A stretch of 64,000 bases of DNA, taken from the NCBI RefSeq assembly GCF_024347475.1, contig NZ_AP025488.1:868001-932000 (forward strand), read 5' to 3'. The stretch comes from Vibrio fortis. Its GTDB lineage: Bacteria; Pseudomonadota; Gammaproteobacteria; Enterobacterales; Vibrionaceae. Positions within the stretch are counted from its first letter, which is position 1; the number at the start of each line of letters is the position of its first letter. Positions 52,326 to 60,769 of this stretch are shown here, in pieces. A program made the position numbers and the translations under genes. The notes under the pieces were generated by a model. It saw only the letters and a program-made list of their open reading frames with translations. It made no database searches and was not told where the DNA came from.

Positions 52326-53135
52326 TTACTGACCTTGAGCTATCTGATCTTGCCAATCTAGAGTTGAGAACCAGTACTCGTAACGTTCTTGCAACCAACC
52401 ATCTTCAGTACGCGCTTGAATCCACTTGTTGAAGAATTCTGCTTTGTCTGTTTCTCCTAGGCGAACAGCAAAGGCTTCGTTACCTTTTGAAAGACGCTCA
52501 GTAAAAGGGATAAATAGTGTATCGGAGTTCTTAATGCTTTCATGCTCTGGCTTAGGACTAGAAGCGATCACTGCGTGCGCGTTACCATTTAGGACTTCTT
52601 GGAATGCTTGAGCATCGTCATCAAACTGTAGAACTTTTGCTTTCGGGAAAGTTTCACGAGCAACTTGAACGGTGAATGCTCCGCGACGAGCGGCAATTTT
52701 CACGCGGCGTGAATCAAAATCAGAGATTTCTGAGAAGCCTTTAGCTAACTCTTTGTTCGCAGCGAGCTGAACACCAGAGTGAGAATAAGGTTCGGTGAAA
52801 AGAACACTTTTAGCGCGAGCTTCTGTGATCGACATTCCACCGATAATCACATCAAACTTTTTGGACAGCAAAGAAGGGATAATGCCATCCCACGCTGTTG
52901 GAACAAACTCAACTTTCCAACCTGAATCTTCGGCAAGACGCTTAGCGACATCAATTTCAAAGCCCACGAGATCGCCTTGCTTATTGCGCATTGCCCACGG
53001 AACGAAGGTCGACATACCAACGCGCAGTGAACCACGATCGTTTATTTTATCGAGGTTTGGTGTTTCAGAAGCAAGCGTAGGCAAACTGACGGCTAACGCC
53101 AAAAGCGCAGTAATGGCTGATTTAAATAGCTTCAT
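52326..53135 (-). CDS. Polar amino-acid ABC transporter periplasmic binding protein
   Basis: 269 residues with a signal peptide (about 1-22, ending TLASE) and an SBP_bac_3 fold: RGSLRVGMSTFVPWAMRNKQ, VGFEIDVAKRLAEDSGW, VEFVPTAWDGIIPSLLSKKF and DVIIGGMSITEARAKSVLFT. This is typical of the glutamine/arginine/lysine family. The ligand cannot be fixed from the sequence. It lies between the two permease genes in one operon. Confidence 0.92.
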   Translation of the reverse strand: MKLFKSAITALLALAVSLPTLASETPNLDKINDRGSLRVGMSTFVPWAMRNKQGDLVGFEIDVAKRLAEDSGWKVEFVPTAWDGIIPSLLSKKFDVIIGGMSITEARAKSVLFTEPYSHSGVQLAANKELAKGFSEISDFDSRRVKIAARRGAFTVQVARETFPKAKVLQFDDDAQAFQEVLNGNAHAVIASSPKPEHESIKNSDTLFIPFTERLSKGNEAFAVRLGETDKAEFFNKWIQARTEDGWLQERYEYWFSTLDWQDQIAQGQ

Positions 53136-53147
53136 GCTGATATTTCC

Positions 53148-53948
53148 TTATTGTGTGCGCCAATTAGCTCCGAGCTTATGCTCAAGCCAAGCTGCAATGG
53201 CAGAAAGTGAAAGTGTTAATGTAAGATAAATAAGCGCTACAGAGAACCAAATCTCAAACGGCATTGCTGTTTCAGAGACAATGTTACGTGCCTCTGTCGT
53301 AAGGTCGAAAATCGCCATCACACTAACAATAGAAGAGTTCTTGATTAAAGAAATCACTTCATTGGTCAGCGGCGGCAACGTTCTTTGTATAACTTGTGGC
53401 AGAACCACATCCCAAAAGGTAAAGGTTTTAGAGAGACCTAATGACTGAGCAGCTTCAAATTGGCCTTTGGCGATACTGTTTAAGCCTGCGCGGAAAATCT
53501 CAGCTGTATAGGCGCCCTGAAATAGCGCAAGAGCGAGAACGGCAGTGCTAAAGCGATCTAACCCAATGACTGGGCCAAATACAAAGTAGAGAAGGTAGAT
53601 CTGCACGAGCAGTGGTGTGTTACGGATTAGCTCTACATAACCACCTGCAATGGCTCGACCCACGATTGAATTCGAATTTCGCAGTAGCGCCGTCGTTAAG
53701 CCAATTACTAACGTTGCGACTAGAGCCAAGAGCGATATCTTTATGGTGACAAATAGCCCCTCAATAAGCTCTGCTGGCCACCACTCACCATCTTCATAAA
53801 ATGCAATGTAGTCTGGTACACGCTCCCATTGCCAACGATAGCCCATGGCCTGTGCACCAGAATCTAGAATCCAGCTTACCGCAGCGACGAGTACAAGGAT
53901 TTGCAATAAGGCTGAGAGTGTTGGTTTTAAAATTCGGATGATCATCAA
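53148..53948 (-). CDS. Polar amino-acid ABC transporter permease 1
   Basis: A 266-residue permease of the HisQ/GltK family, with about five helices and the EAA loop AYTAEIFRAGLNSIAKGQFEAAQSLGLS. Its start overlaps the ATPase stop by a few bases (TGATG), so the two are translationally coupled. It forms the membrane channel with permease 2. Confidence 0.92.
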   Translation of the reverse strand: MMIIRILKPTLSALLQILVLVAAVSWILDSGAQAMGYRWQWERVPDYIAFYEDGEWWPAELIEGLFVTIKISLLALVATLVIGLTTALLRNSNSIVGRAIAGGYVELIRNTPLLVQIYLLYFVFGPVIGLDRFSTAVLALALFQGAYTAEIFRAGLNSIAKGQFEAAQSLGLSKTFTFWDVVLPQVIQRTLPPLTNEVISLIKNSSIVSVMAIFDLTTEARNIVSETAMPFEIWFSVALIYLTLTLSLSAIAAWLEHKLGANWRTQ

Positions 53949-54691
53949 TAGCTTAATATCTGGTTTAAGAAGGCTTGAGTACGTTGATGCTTTGGGTTTT
54001 CAAAGAGTTCTGTTGGTGTGTTGGACTCTACGATCTCACCTTCATCCATGAAAATAACTCGGTCAGCCACTTTCTTGGCGAATCCCATTTCATGGGTAAC
54101 GCACACCATAGTTATGCCTTCTTCAGCAAGCTCGACCATCACATCGAGCACTTCGTTGATCATTTCAGGGTCGAGCGCTGATGTCGGTTCATCAAACAGC
54201 AGCAAGTCTGGTTTCATACATAGTGAGCGAGCAATGGCGACGCGTTGTTGTTGACCGCCAGACAGTTGAACAGGGTACTTATGTGCTTGTTCTGCTATGT
54301 GAACGCGTTCTAAATAGTGCATTGCTAATGCTTCTGCATCGGCAGGTTTCATTTTGAGCGTACGAATTGGTGACAAGGTCAGGTTTTCAAGCACGGTTAG
54401 GTGTGGAAACAGATGAAAGTGTTGGAAAACCATCCCAACTTGACCAGGTGTATTGAACTTACAAGGCAGAGTTTGGTTGACGACACTGAGCTCTCCGGAG
54501 TCAAAAGGCTCCAATTGGTTGATACAGCGAATCAAGGTCGACTTACCTGAACCTGAAGGGCCACAAACCACCACGATCTCACCCTGTTGGATACTCAAAT
54601 CAATGTCTTTAAGGGCATGATAATCACCATACCATTTGTTAAGTGACGTAAACTTAACCATCTTCGAAGTTGCGTTCAAATTGCAGTACAT
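53945..54691 (-). CDS. Polar amino-acid ABC transporter ATPase (GlnQ-like)
   Basis: A 248-residue ATPase with Walker A GPSGSGKST, Q-loop in MVFQHFHLFPHL, signature LSGGQQQRVAIA, Walker B LLLFDEPTSALDPE and VTHEMGFAKKVADRVIFMDE. It belongs to the GlnQ/HisP class of amino-acid importers and is the first gene of a four-gene operon. The start may instead be the ATG at 54661 (MVKFTSLNKW), which matches family N-termini better; neither has a strong ribosome site. Confidence 0.92.
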   Translation of the reverse strand: MYCNLNATSKMVKFTSLNKWYGDYHALKDIDLSIQQGEIVVVCGPSGSGKSTLIRCINQLEPFDSGELSVVNQTLPCKFNTPGQVGMVFQHFHLFPHLTVLENLTLSPIRTLKMKPADAEALAMHYLERVHIAEQAHKYPVQLSGGQQQRVAIARSLCMKPDLLLFDEPTSALDPEMINEVLDVMVELAEEGITMVCVTHEMGFAKKVADRVIFMDEGEIVESNTPTELFENPKHQRTQAFLNQILSY

Positions 54692-54786
54692 CTGTAGTTA
54701 CGGAATGAATTACCTTAACAATATAGAAATATGATTGCACATAATATTAGGAGCTTATGAGAATTTCGTTATATCGTTTGGACAAA

Positions 54787-54822
54787 TAAAAAGCAGCGCC
54801 CAAAAGTGGGAGCTGCTTTTCT
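54787..54822 (-). terminator. Terminator after yqhD
   Basis: AAAAGCAGC and GCTGCTTTT close a hairpin with CCC/GGG inside. Read on the minus strand it ends GCTGCTTTTTATT. It separates yqhD from the ABC operon. Confidence 0.8.
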
Positions 54823-54935
54823 ATCTACGTAATAACTCAGTATTTGGTTCAGTTGGATCAAAAAAACGTTGTAGTGCTTTTTATCAACAAACTGGTTTTT
54901 CTAAATCAACCAATCATGAGCGTAGAATTAAGCGA

Positions 54936-56087
54936 TTATAGAATCGCTGACTCTAGAATTTCACGAGTCTTTTCTGGAGTGATTGCTTGGTTTTCGCCTA
55001 GCTGCACGTATCCGTGAGATTCCAGTTGAGCAATAACGTTATCAATTGCGTTTTCTTTACTTGTTTCGTAGCCATCAAATTGAGTAGCGACATCTAGGCT
55101 GTGGTAGAACGCTTCAATTGCATCAATTGTACGCTCTGCGAGGTCTGCACTTGAGTCAAGGCCAAACACGTTACGGCCCATTTGTTCTAGCTTGCCACGT
55201 TTAACGTCGATTTGGTTACGTAGAAGTGAAGGTTGAACAATCGCCAGTGAGCGAGCATGGTCTACGTGCCAAAGTGCAGTAAATTCGTGACCAATCATGT
55301 GTGTTGCCCAGTCTTGAGGTACGCCTGTACCGATCAGGCCGTTCAATGCTTGGTTTGCTGTCCACATCAGATTTGCACGCCATGAGTCGTTATCACGCTC
55401 ATCGTATTGTTTGCCAAGAACAAGTAGGTTCTTTAATAGCGTTTCTGCATAGCCATCTTGAACCATCGCTTCTGTTGGCATAGTAATGTACTGTTCACAA
55501 ACGTGTACCCATGCGTCAACCAGACCATTGATAAGTTGGCGCTCTGGTAAAGACTTCATCACATCTGGGTCCATAACAGCAAACTTGGGCTGAACCGCAG
55601 GGTTCATGAAAGCCAGCTTCTCTTGAGTTTCTTTGCGCGTAATTACTGCGCCCATATTAGATTCAGAGCCAGTTGCAGGAAGTGTCAGTACTGCGCCAAT
55701 TGGTGTTGCCTCGGTCACTTTATGTTTGCCAGCTAGGATGTCCCAGCCGTCGCCGTCATATTTTGCTGCCGCAGCAACGTATTTAGAGCCATCAATTACA
55801 GAGCCACCACCAACGGCGATAATAAACTCTACGTTTTGCTCTTTGACGATAGCAACGGCTTTGTCGAGCGTTTCTTTAGTTGGGTTTGCTTCAACACCAG
55901 AGAACTCAATCCAAGAGTGATCTTTCAGTGACTCAACAACTTGGTCGTAAACACCATTCTTTTTGATGGAACCCCCACCGTAGATAACCAATACTTTTTT
56001 AGAAGTATCAACCGCTTGGCTGATAGCATTGATTTGGCCTTTACCAAAGTGAATAACGGTCGGGTTAACGTAAGTAAATTGCATCAT
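54936..56087 (-). CDS. yqhD: NADPH-dependent aldehyde reductase / iron-containing alcohol dehydrogenase
   Basis: A 383-residue group III metal-dependent alcohol dehydrogenase. The dinucleotide loop is VGGGSVIDG (about 92-100). Metal ligands by position and spacing are Asp191 and His195 (GLVDAWVH), His263 (DWATHMIGHE) and His277 (HVDHARS), matching YqhD's Asp194, His198, His267 and His281. YqhD-type enzymes reduce toxic short aldehydes such as methylglyoxal and lipid-peroxidation products, using NADPH. It is divergent from a YqhC-type AraC regulator, as in E. coli. Confidence 0.93.
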   Translation of the reverse strand: MMQFTYVNPTVIHFGKGQINAISQAVDTSKKVLVIYGGGSIKKNGVYDQVVESLKDHSWIEFSGVEANPTKETLDKAVAIVKEQNVEFIIAVGGGSVIDGSKYVAAAAKYDGDGWDILAGKHKVTEATPIGAVLTLPATGSESNMGAVITRKETQEKLAFMNPAVQPKFAVMDPDVMKSLPERQLINGLVDAWVHVCEQYITMPTEAMVQDGYAETLLKNLLVLGKQYDERDNDSWRANLMWTANQALNGLIGTGVPQDWATHMIGHEFTALWHVDHARSLAIVQPSLLRNQIDVKRGKLEQMGRNVFGLDSSADLAERTIDAIEAFYHSLDVATQFDGYETSKENAIDNVIAQLESHGYVQLGENQAITPEKTREILESAIL

Positions 56088-56277
56088 AGTTTCCTTGTGT
56101 AAAGCGGAATTTGTTATTTTGATTCATTGCATCATTTCTATATTTGCATATTAGTACACGGGTTGCGGTGTATGAAGCACAGATCCTCCAAATAAATTGC
56201 CTATTCCTACAATATTGTTATTCTCTAGATGTTCTTACTTCTCAACTTCTAGCAATCAGTATGGAAATTCACCACTC

Positions 56278-57162
56278 ATGAATACACTTGCGCAATTACT
56301 ACAATCTTACGTTGAATATAAAGGTTGGGATGATCTAGAAGGAATCAGAGAAACTGATATTGATGGTGTTTGGCTGTATCGAAGCAGTCGCGGTAACCAC
56401 CGTCAGCCGTTTACCTACCAGTCCGGTATAATCATGTTGGGGCAGGGCAAAAAGAACATCTATATCGGAGACAGGCCAGTAACGTATGCCGCAGGCGATT
56501 ATCTGGTTGTGGGAGTGCCGATGCCGTTGGAGTGCGAGGCACTACCTGTCGATGATGAACCTTTGCTAGGGTTGTCGATTAACATTGATTCTCAGCGTCT
56601 GCATAGCTTGGTGAAAAAGCTTGAAGATCATGGCTTTCTTGAAAGCTATTGTAATAAGCATAAACAGAACGCCAGTGGTTTAGAGTCTACACCCATGGAA
56701 GAGCCCATGTTGGAGAGCTTTACTCGTTTGGTGAAAATGCTGCATTGTGACATCGAAGCAAACATCTTAGGCGACGCTATCGTCACTGAGATAGTCTATC
56801 GCGCGCTTACTGGCTCGGAAGGTCGTGTTCTGTTTGACCTTGCACACCATGATGGGCATTACGCGCGTGTCGCTAAGGCTTTGTCTAAAGTGCATCAAGA
56901 GTATGACCAAACCATTACCGTTCAATCTTTGGCGGAAGAAGCGAACATGAGTGTCTCTGCTTTCCATAGCGCTTTTCGTAGTGTGACTTTTGAATCGCCA
57001 CTTCAATATCTTAAGAAAGTACGACTCAACAAGGCCAAAGAGCTGATTCAACTTGAAGGTGTACGCATTAGTGATGCTGCCCGTCGTGTCGGCTATTCAA
57101 GCCCATCCCAATTCAGTCGTGAGTTCAAACGCCATTTCAATACAACACCAAGAGCGGTATAA
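56278..57162 (+). CDS. yqhC: AraC family regulator of yqhD
   Basis: 294 residues. It has the N-terminal AraC_N domain (PF06719, about 10-170; QPFTYQSGIIMLGQGKKNIY, YAAGDYLVVGVPMPLECEA) and a C-terminal double helix-turn-helix (about 190-290; ITVQSLAEEANMSVSAFHSA, VRISDAARRVGYSSPSQFSR). This matches YqhC, which activates yqhD in response to aldehydes. The start at 56278 (MNTLAQLL) is chosen because the upstream extension is not conserved-looking. It is divergent from yqhD with about 190 bp between the starts. Confidence 0.92.
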   Translation: MNTLAQLLQSYVEYKGWDDLEGIRETDIDGVWLYRSSRGNHRQPFTYQSGIIMLGQGKKNIYIGDRPVTYAAGDYLVVGVPMPLECEALPVDDEPLLGLSINIDSQRLHSLVKKLEDHGFLESYCNKHKQNASGLESTPMEEPMLESFTRLVKMLHCDIEANILGDAIVTEIVYRALTGSEGRVLFDLAHHDGHYARVAKALSKVHQEYDQTITVQSLAEEANMSVSAFHSAFRSVTFESPLQYLKKVRLNKAKELIQLEGVRISDAARRVGYSSPSQFSREFKRHFNTTPRAV

Positions 57163-57317
57163 ATTCTGGTCTAACATTGACACAAGTTCATAAAACAAAC
57201 GCCGAAGCATTGTAAAAATACACTGGCGAACAAACATATAGTAAGAGTGCTGATGTGATTGTATAAATCGTCACGCGATATTCCCAATCTCAATACCAAG
57301 TGAGAATTAGCCTAACT

Positions 57318-58415
57318 ATGTTTGAGCAGATAAAAGATTTCATCAACCCAAGTAAGAATCCAGATCTTACTCAGGCACACGAGTATCAACGTAAACACTT
57401 GCCAACCTTGTGGCTGTTGGGAAAAACGGGCGCAGGAAAATCATCATTTATTCAAGCGGTCACAGGTGATTCCTCGGTAGAAGTCGGCAATGGGTTCGCT
57501 CCATGTACGATGACAGCAATGTCTTATGCATTTCCTCAAGACAAACCCGTAATGCGCTTTCTCGATACCCGAGGTTTGGGTGAAGCGGATTATGATCCAG
57601 CAGAAGATTTGAAAGAGATTGGCCAAGCGGGTAATGCGTTAGTCGTGGTGATGAAAGCCGACGAGCCGGAACAATCTGCTGTGCTAGGTGCGCTAAAACA
57701 GGTCAAAAAGCAAAAGAAAATTAAGCACTTGCTCCTAGTCCATACGGCGGTGCTATCTTCTCTAGAAGCAGACCGCGCAAGGCAAGTTCAATTCAATACT
57801 CAACAAGTCGAAAAGGTTTGGGGTAAGGGTTTTGAATCTGTGGCGGTTGACTTCGAGGCGGATGGCGGTGATATCTATAACCACAGTATCTTGTTAGAAA
57901 AGCTGACCAACATTCTTCCGGTAATTGGAATGATGGTGCAAGACAAAGAGCATGCTACCCAAGAAGAAGCGAACTTTGACCAAGTTGAAAACGAAGTGCT
58001 TTGGTATTCGGGAAGTGCAGCGGCAAGCGATCTGATTCCGGGAGTGGGCTTAGTGTCGGTACCTGCCATTCAAGCTAAAATGCTCCACAGCTTAGCCAAT
58101 CAATACGGGGTGGAATGGAACAAGAGAGTGTTCAGTGAGCTTATCGGTACTTTAGGTAGCAGTTTTGCACTGCAATATGGGGTAAAACTTGGCACTCGAC
58201 AATTGGTGAAACTGATTCCAGTGTATGGGCAAACCGTTGGAGCCGTTGCAGCCGCAGCAATGAGTTTTGGTACCACTTATGGCCTGGGGCGAGCTGCATG
58301 CTACTACTTCTATCATAAAAACCGAGGTGAAGAAGTTTCCGAGCAAGAGATGCAAAAAATCTATAAAGAATCCCTGAGAAAGGGTAAGGCGGCGTCGGGT
58401 TATGAAGAAAATTAG
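57318..58415 (+). CDS. GTPase with DUF697 C-terminal domain
   Basis: 365 residues. The G domain (about 30-200) has the P-loop LLGKTGAGKSS and switch-II motif LDTRGLGEAD. At the G4 position the usual NKxD is replaced by VHTAVLSSLE, so guanine specificity is unusual or lost. The C-terminal half (about 210-345) is a hydrophobic DUF697-like region (AAASDLIPGVGLVSVPAIQA, VKLIPVYGQTVGAVAAAAMS), which in YcjF-type proteins associates with membranes. The start at 57318 (MFEQIKDF) is preferred over 57300. It overlaps the next gene by 14 bases. Function unknown; a membrane-stress or remodelling GTPase is an inference. Confidence 0.8.
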   Translation: MFEQIKDFINPSKNPDLTQAHEYQRKHLPTLWLLGKTGAGKSSFIQAVTGDSSVEVGNGFAPCTMTAMSYAFPQDKPVMRFLDTRGLGEADYDPAEDLKEIGQAGNALVVVMKADEPEQSAVLGALKQVKKQKKIKHLLLVHTAVLSSLEADRARQVQFNTQQVEKVWGKGFESVAVDFEADGGDIYNHSILLEKLTNILPVIGMMVQDKEHATQEEANFDQVENEVLWYSGSAAASDLIPGVGLVSVPAIQAKMLHSLANQYGVEWNKRVFSELIGTLGSSFALQYGVKLGTRQLVKLIPVYGQTVGAVAAAAMSFGTTYGLGRAACYYFYHKNRGEEVSEQEMQKIYKESLRKGKAASGYEEN

Positions 58416-60066
58416 AAATCTGTTTCGATTACTCGCTGCGTTGTCGAGTGGACGTTGGGGCATTGCTCTGATATCTGCGATTTTCCCGAGCATCATCATG
58501 ATGGGCTTTGGTCTGTTCTTGGCAATCAAATATGGTTACCTGTTGGAAATGTCCATCGCCATTGCCGTGAGTACTTTGCTGTTCACCATTCCGTTATACA
58601 TTTCTAGTCGCTCGTCGCGTAATTCATCTAATAGTATTCCGTCAACATTCACTACAAATGAAGCCTCAGAAGAAATTATTACTCAACCATCGAGTCACAA
58701 CATCGACGATGCACTGGTTAAAGCTTCAAGTGATTGGTCTCAAGCGGAGATGTCGATATGGAATGATTCTAAGCATTACGTTCGTCTGCAGTTAGTCGAT
58801 GATATTGAGTGGGGAAATCTAGACCAAACCGGTATACAGGTACTGGAATTTGTCGCTAAAAAGTTTGATAAAAAGTCGCTCGACTTTTCAATTCCAGAAG
58901 GGCTCAAGCTGTTTGAGGAAGTCAGCCGTCGTTACAAACTGGTAGTGAAAGAACATATACCGGGCATTGAGTACCTTAAGGTTTCTTACATCAAAGCGGG
59001 TTATGAAGCTTATGATAAATATGGCGAACTTGGTCAGAAGATCTTCAAAGCAGCAATTTGGGGAAATCATCTTAAAAACCTGTATTTGAATCCATTCAAA
59101 GTCATCTCTGACTTAGGTCGTGAGCAAGCGACAGCATCTATGACTAAAGGCGTGGTGGATGACATGCAGTATGCCGCTAAACAAGCCTTGCTTGATGAAG
59201 TGGCAGCCGTTGCGATCGACTTGTACAGCGGGCGTTTCAGCATCGAAGACGAAGCGTTAAAAGCGTCTGATGTTTCAGAGCTCGACGAGAAGCACTTTGC
59301 TCCTGAACTAGAACCAGTAAGAATTGTGCTGGTGGGGCAAACAAGCTCAGGTAAATCATCCGTTATCAACGCTCTTAAGGAGGAGATGGTCGCGGAAGTG
59401 GACGTTCTACCGTCAACGGACAGTTCGACGGTTTATAGCGCATTTGTTGATGACAACGACGTGAGAGTGGTTGACCTTCAAGGGCTGGACGGAACTTCGA
59501 AAACCGAAGAAGAGATGCTTAAGGAGATGACCCAAGCTGATGTGGTGTTGTGGGTACTTAAAGCTAACCAGTCGGCTCGTGAATTGGATAAGCAACTCAA
59601 AGACAAGTTTGATGCGTTTTATGATGATCCTAAGAATATCTCACGCAAGCAGCCAGTCGTGATCACCATTGTTAATCAAGTCGACCGACTAAAGCCGGCG
59701 GAGGAGTGGCAGCCACCTTATGATTTTAGTAATCCGACTTCGGTAAAAGCTAAGATCATTGCTCAAGCGCTCGAATACAATCGAATACTTTTGAAATCAG
59801 ATGTTGTTTTACCTCTGGCTATTGCACCTGAAAAGGTGCAGTTTGGCTTAGAAGCTCTGAAACAGACGCTGATAGAACGCATTGCAGACGCGAATAATGT
59901 GCAAAGAAATCGTCAGCGCCTCGAAGCGATTAACAGAGGAACTTCTGTAAAAGGCCAGTTAAATAAAGCCATGAAAGCAGGTAAGAAGGCAGCCCCGAGT
60001 GCTTTGAAAGCTGCCTCGCCTAAACTGGCTGAGATGGCGATAAAACAAGTGATTAAGAAAAAATAA
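58402..60066 (+). CDS. Membrane-anchored GTPase, partner of the DUF697 GTPase
   Basis: 554 residues. Two adjacent N-terminal membrane helices (about 18-70) are followed by a linker and an extended helical region (about 95-290). The Era/TrmE-like G domain (about 310-500) has P-loop LVGQTSSGKSS, G3 DLQGLDG and an intact G4 NQVD. The C-terminus is highly basic (KAMKAGKKAAPSALKAASPK), suggesting contact with membrane lipids or nucleic acid. It overlaps the upstream GTPase gene by 14 bases, so the two proteins are made together and may form a heteromeric complex at the inner membrane. I recognise no named function. Confidence 0.8.
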   Translation: MKKIRNLFRLLAALSSGRWGIALISAIFPSIIMMGFGLFLAIKYGYLLEMSIAIAVSTLLFTIPLYISSRSSRNSSNSIPSTFTTNEASEEIITQPSSHNIDDALVKASSDWSQAEMSIWNDSKHYVRLQLVDDIEWGNLDQTGIQVLEFVAKKFDKKSLDFSIPEGLKLFEEVSRRYKLVVKEHIPGIEYLKVSYIKAGYEAYDKYGELGQKIFKAAIWGNHLKNLYLNPFKVISDLGREQATASMTKGVVDDMQYAAKQALLDEVAAVAIDLYSGRFSIEDEALKASDVSELDEKHFAPELEPVRIVLVGQTSSGKSSVINALKEEMVAEVDVLPSTDSSTVYSAFVDDNDVRVVDLQGLDGTSKTEEEMLKEMTQADVVLWVLKANQSARELDKQLKDKFDAFYDDPKNISRKQPVVITIVNQVDRLKPAEEWQPPYDFSNPTSVKAKIIAQALEYNRILLKSDVVLPLAIAPEKVQFGLEALKQTLIERIADANNVQRNRQRLEAINRGTSVKGQLNKAMKAGKKAAPSALKAASPKLAEMAIKQVIKKK

Positions 60067-60235
60067 TCGAAAGAGATAGCACTTAACTCGCAATATCGTT
60101 TTGAGGTTACTTGTTATTTCAATAGTGTCTGATAGTTATACTTATTTATAATTTAAAATTAATGGACTAGTATAATAGTGCGCGAGGTCGACACGATAAT
60201 GAATATTATATAAGGCGATTCCTTTAAGATTACCC

Positions 60236-60257
60236 AATGTAAATATCGATCACATTT
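60236..60257 (+). promoter_or_regulatory. CRP-like site of the tna operon
   Basis: AATGT and ACATT are the outer arms of a CRP-like palindrome whose right half ATCACATT is perfect. Its centre lies about 60 bases before the inferred transcription start, the class I position of CRP at E. coli tna. Confidence 0.7.
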
Positions 60258-60293
60258 ATGATTTATTTGTCTTTATTTATAAGATAACTGCAC

Positions 60294-60299
60294 TATATT
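60294..60299 (+). promoter_or_regulatory. Possible -10 element of tna promoter
   Basis: TATATT lies about 35 bases downstream of the CRP-like site and 40 bases before the tnaC start. The -35 region is weak, as expected for a CRP-dependent promoter. Confidence 0.4.
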
Positions 60300-60339
60300 T
60301 AAATTTCGGATCACTTTGATTTCAACGTAGGGATATCTT

Positions 60340-60438
60340 GTGAACTTGTATCTGAAATGGCAATCAACATCATGGCTAACCCTGTTAGCTTGGTATAACT
60401 TGGATCACCAACTCTCTTTCCACCTTTCTTCAGAGTAG
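60340..60438 (+). CDS. tnaC: TnaC-like tryptophan-sensing leader peptide
   Basis: A 32-codon reading frame starting at GTG, with TAGGG about 6 bases upstream. The encoded sequence includes AWYNLDHQL, which matches the critical W-x-N-x-D pattern of E. coli TnaC (Trp12, Asp16) at residues 18-22. In E. coli, tryptophan and the nascent TnaC peptide stall the ribosome at the stop codon and prevent Rho termination before tnaA. Here the peptide ends SSE-stop rather than with the critical Pro24 of E. coli, which is notable. It lies 331 bases before tnaA. Confidence 0.8.
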   Translation: MNLYLKWQSTSWLTLLAWYNLDHQLSFHLSSE

Positions 60439-60769
60439 TCACCCCTCTGGGCGTTGCACGCCAGTGGAGCCTTTGGGCTTTTCAAATTCTGTTAATTTTG
60501 CCATGAATAAATATCGTATCTTATGCGTTAAATAATTGTGTTTTATGCATGCTGTTATTTATCTGTAGAACATCATTAACTAGAACATAGTCAATACGTT
60601 ATTGATTGAAAATATTTCTATCTATTAATTTCTGTCGAAAGTATTACGAATGTAGTAGTTCGATAAATATTAATGGCGACGATTTGTGACATCTAAAATA
60701 ATAAGCTCAAACATTTTTATAAGTACTTTATTTAAGAATGAAATACTGAGTTTGTTGAAAGGTACTATT
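60439..60769 (+). promoter_or_regulatory. tnaC-tnaA spacer (attenuator region)
   Basis: Just after the tnaC stop the RNA is C-rich (CACCCCTCTGGGC) with small hairpins GGCG/CGCC (about 60454-60466) and AGCC/GGCT followed by TTTTC (about 60469-60483). This suits a Rho-entry or pause region. The rest is AT-rich up to the tnaA ribosome site (AAAGG). Confidence 0.55.

Noticed and set aside
54692..54935. Possible small gene between yqhD and the ABC operon
   Set aside because: The short plus-strand frame here runs through the yqhD terminator hairpin and has no ribosome site.
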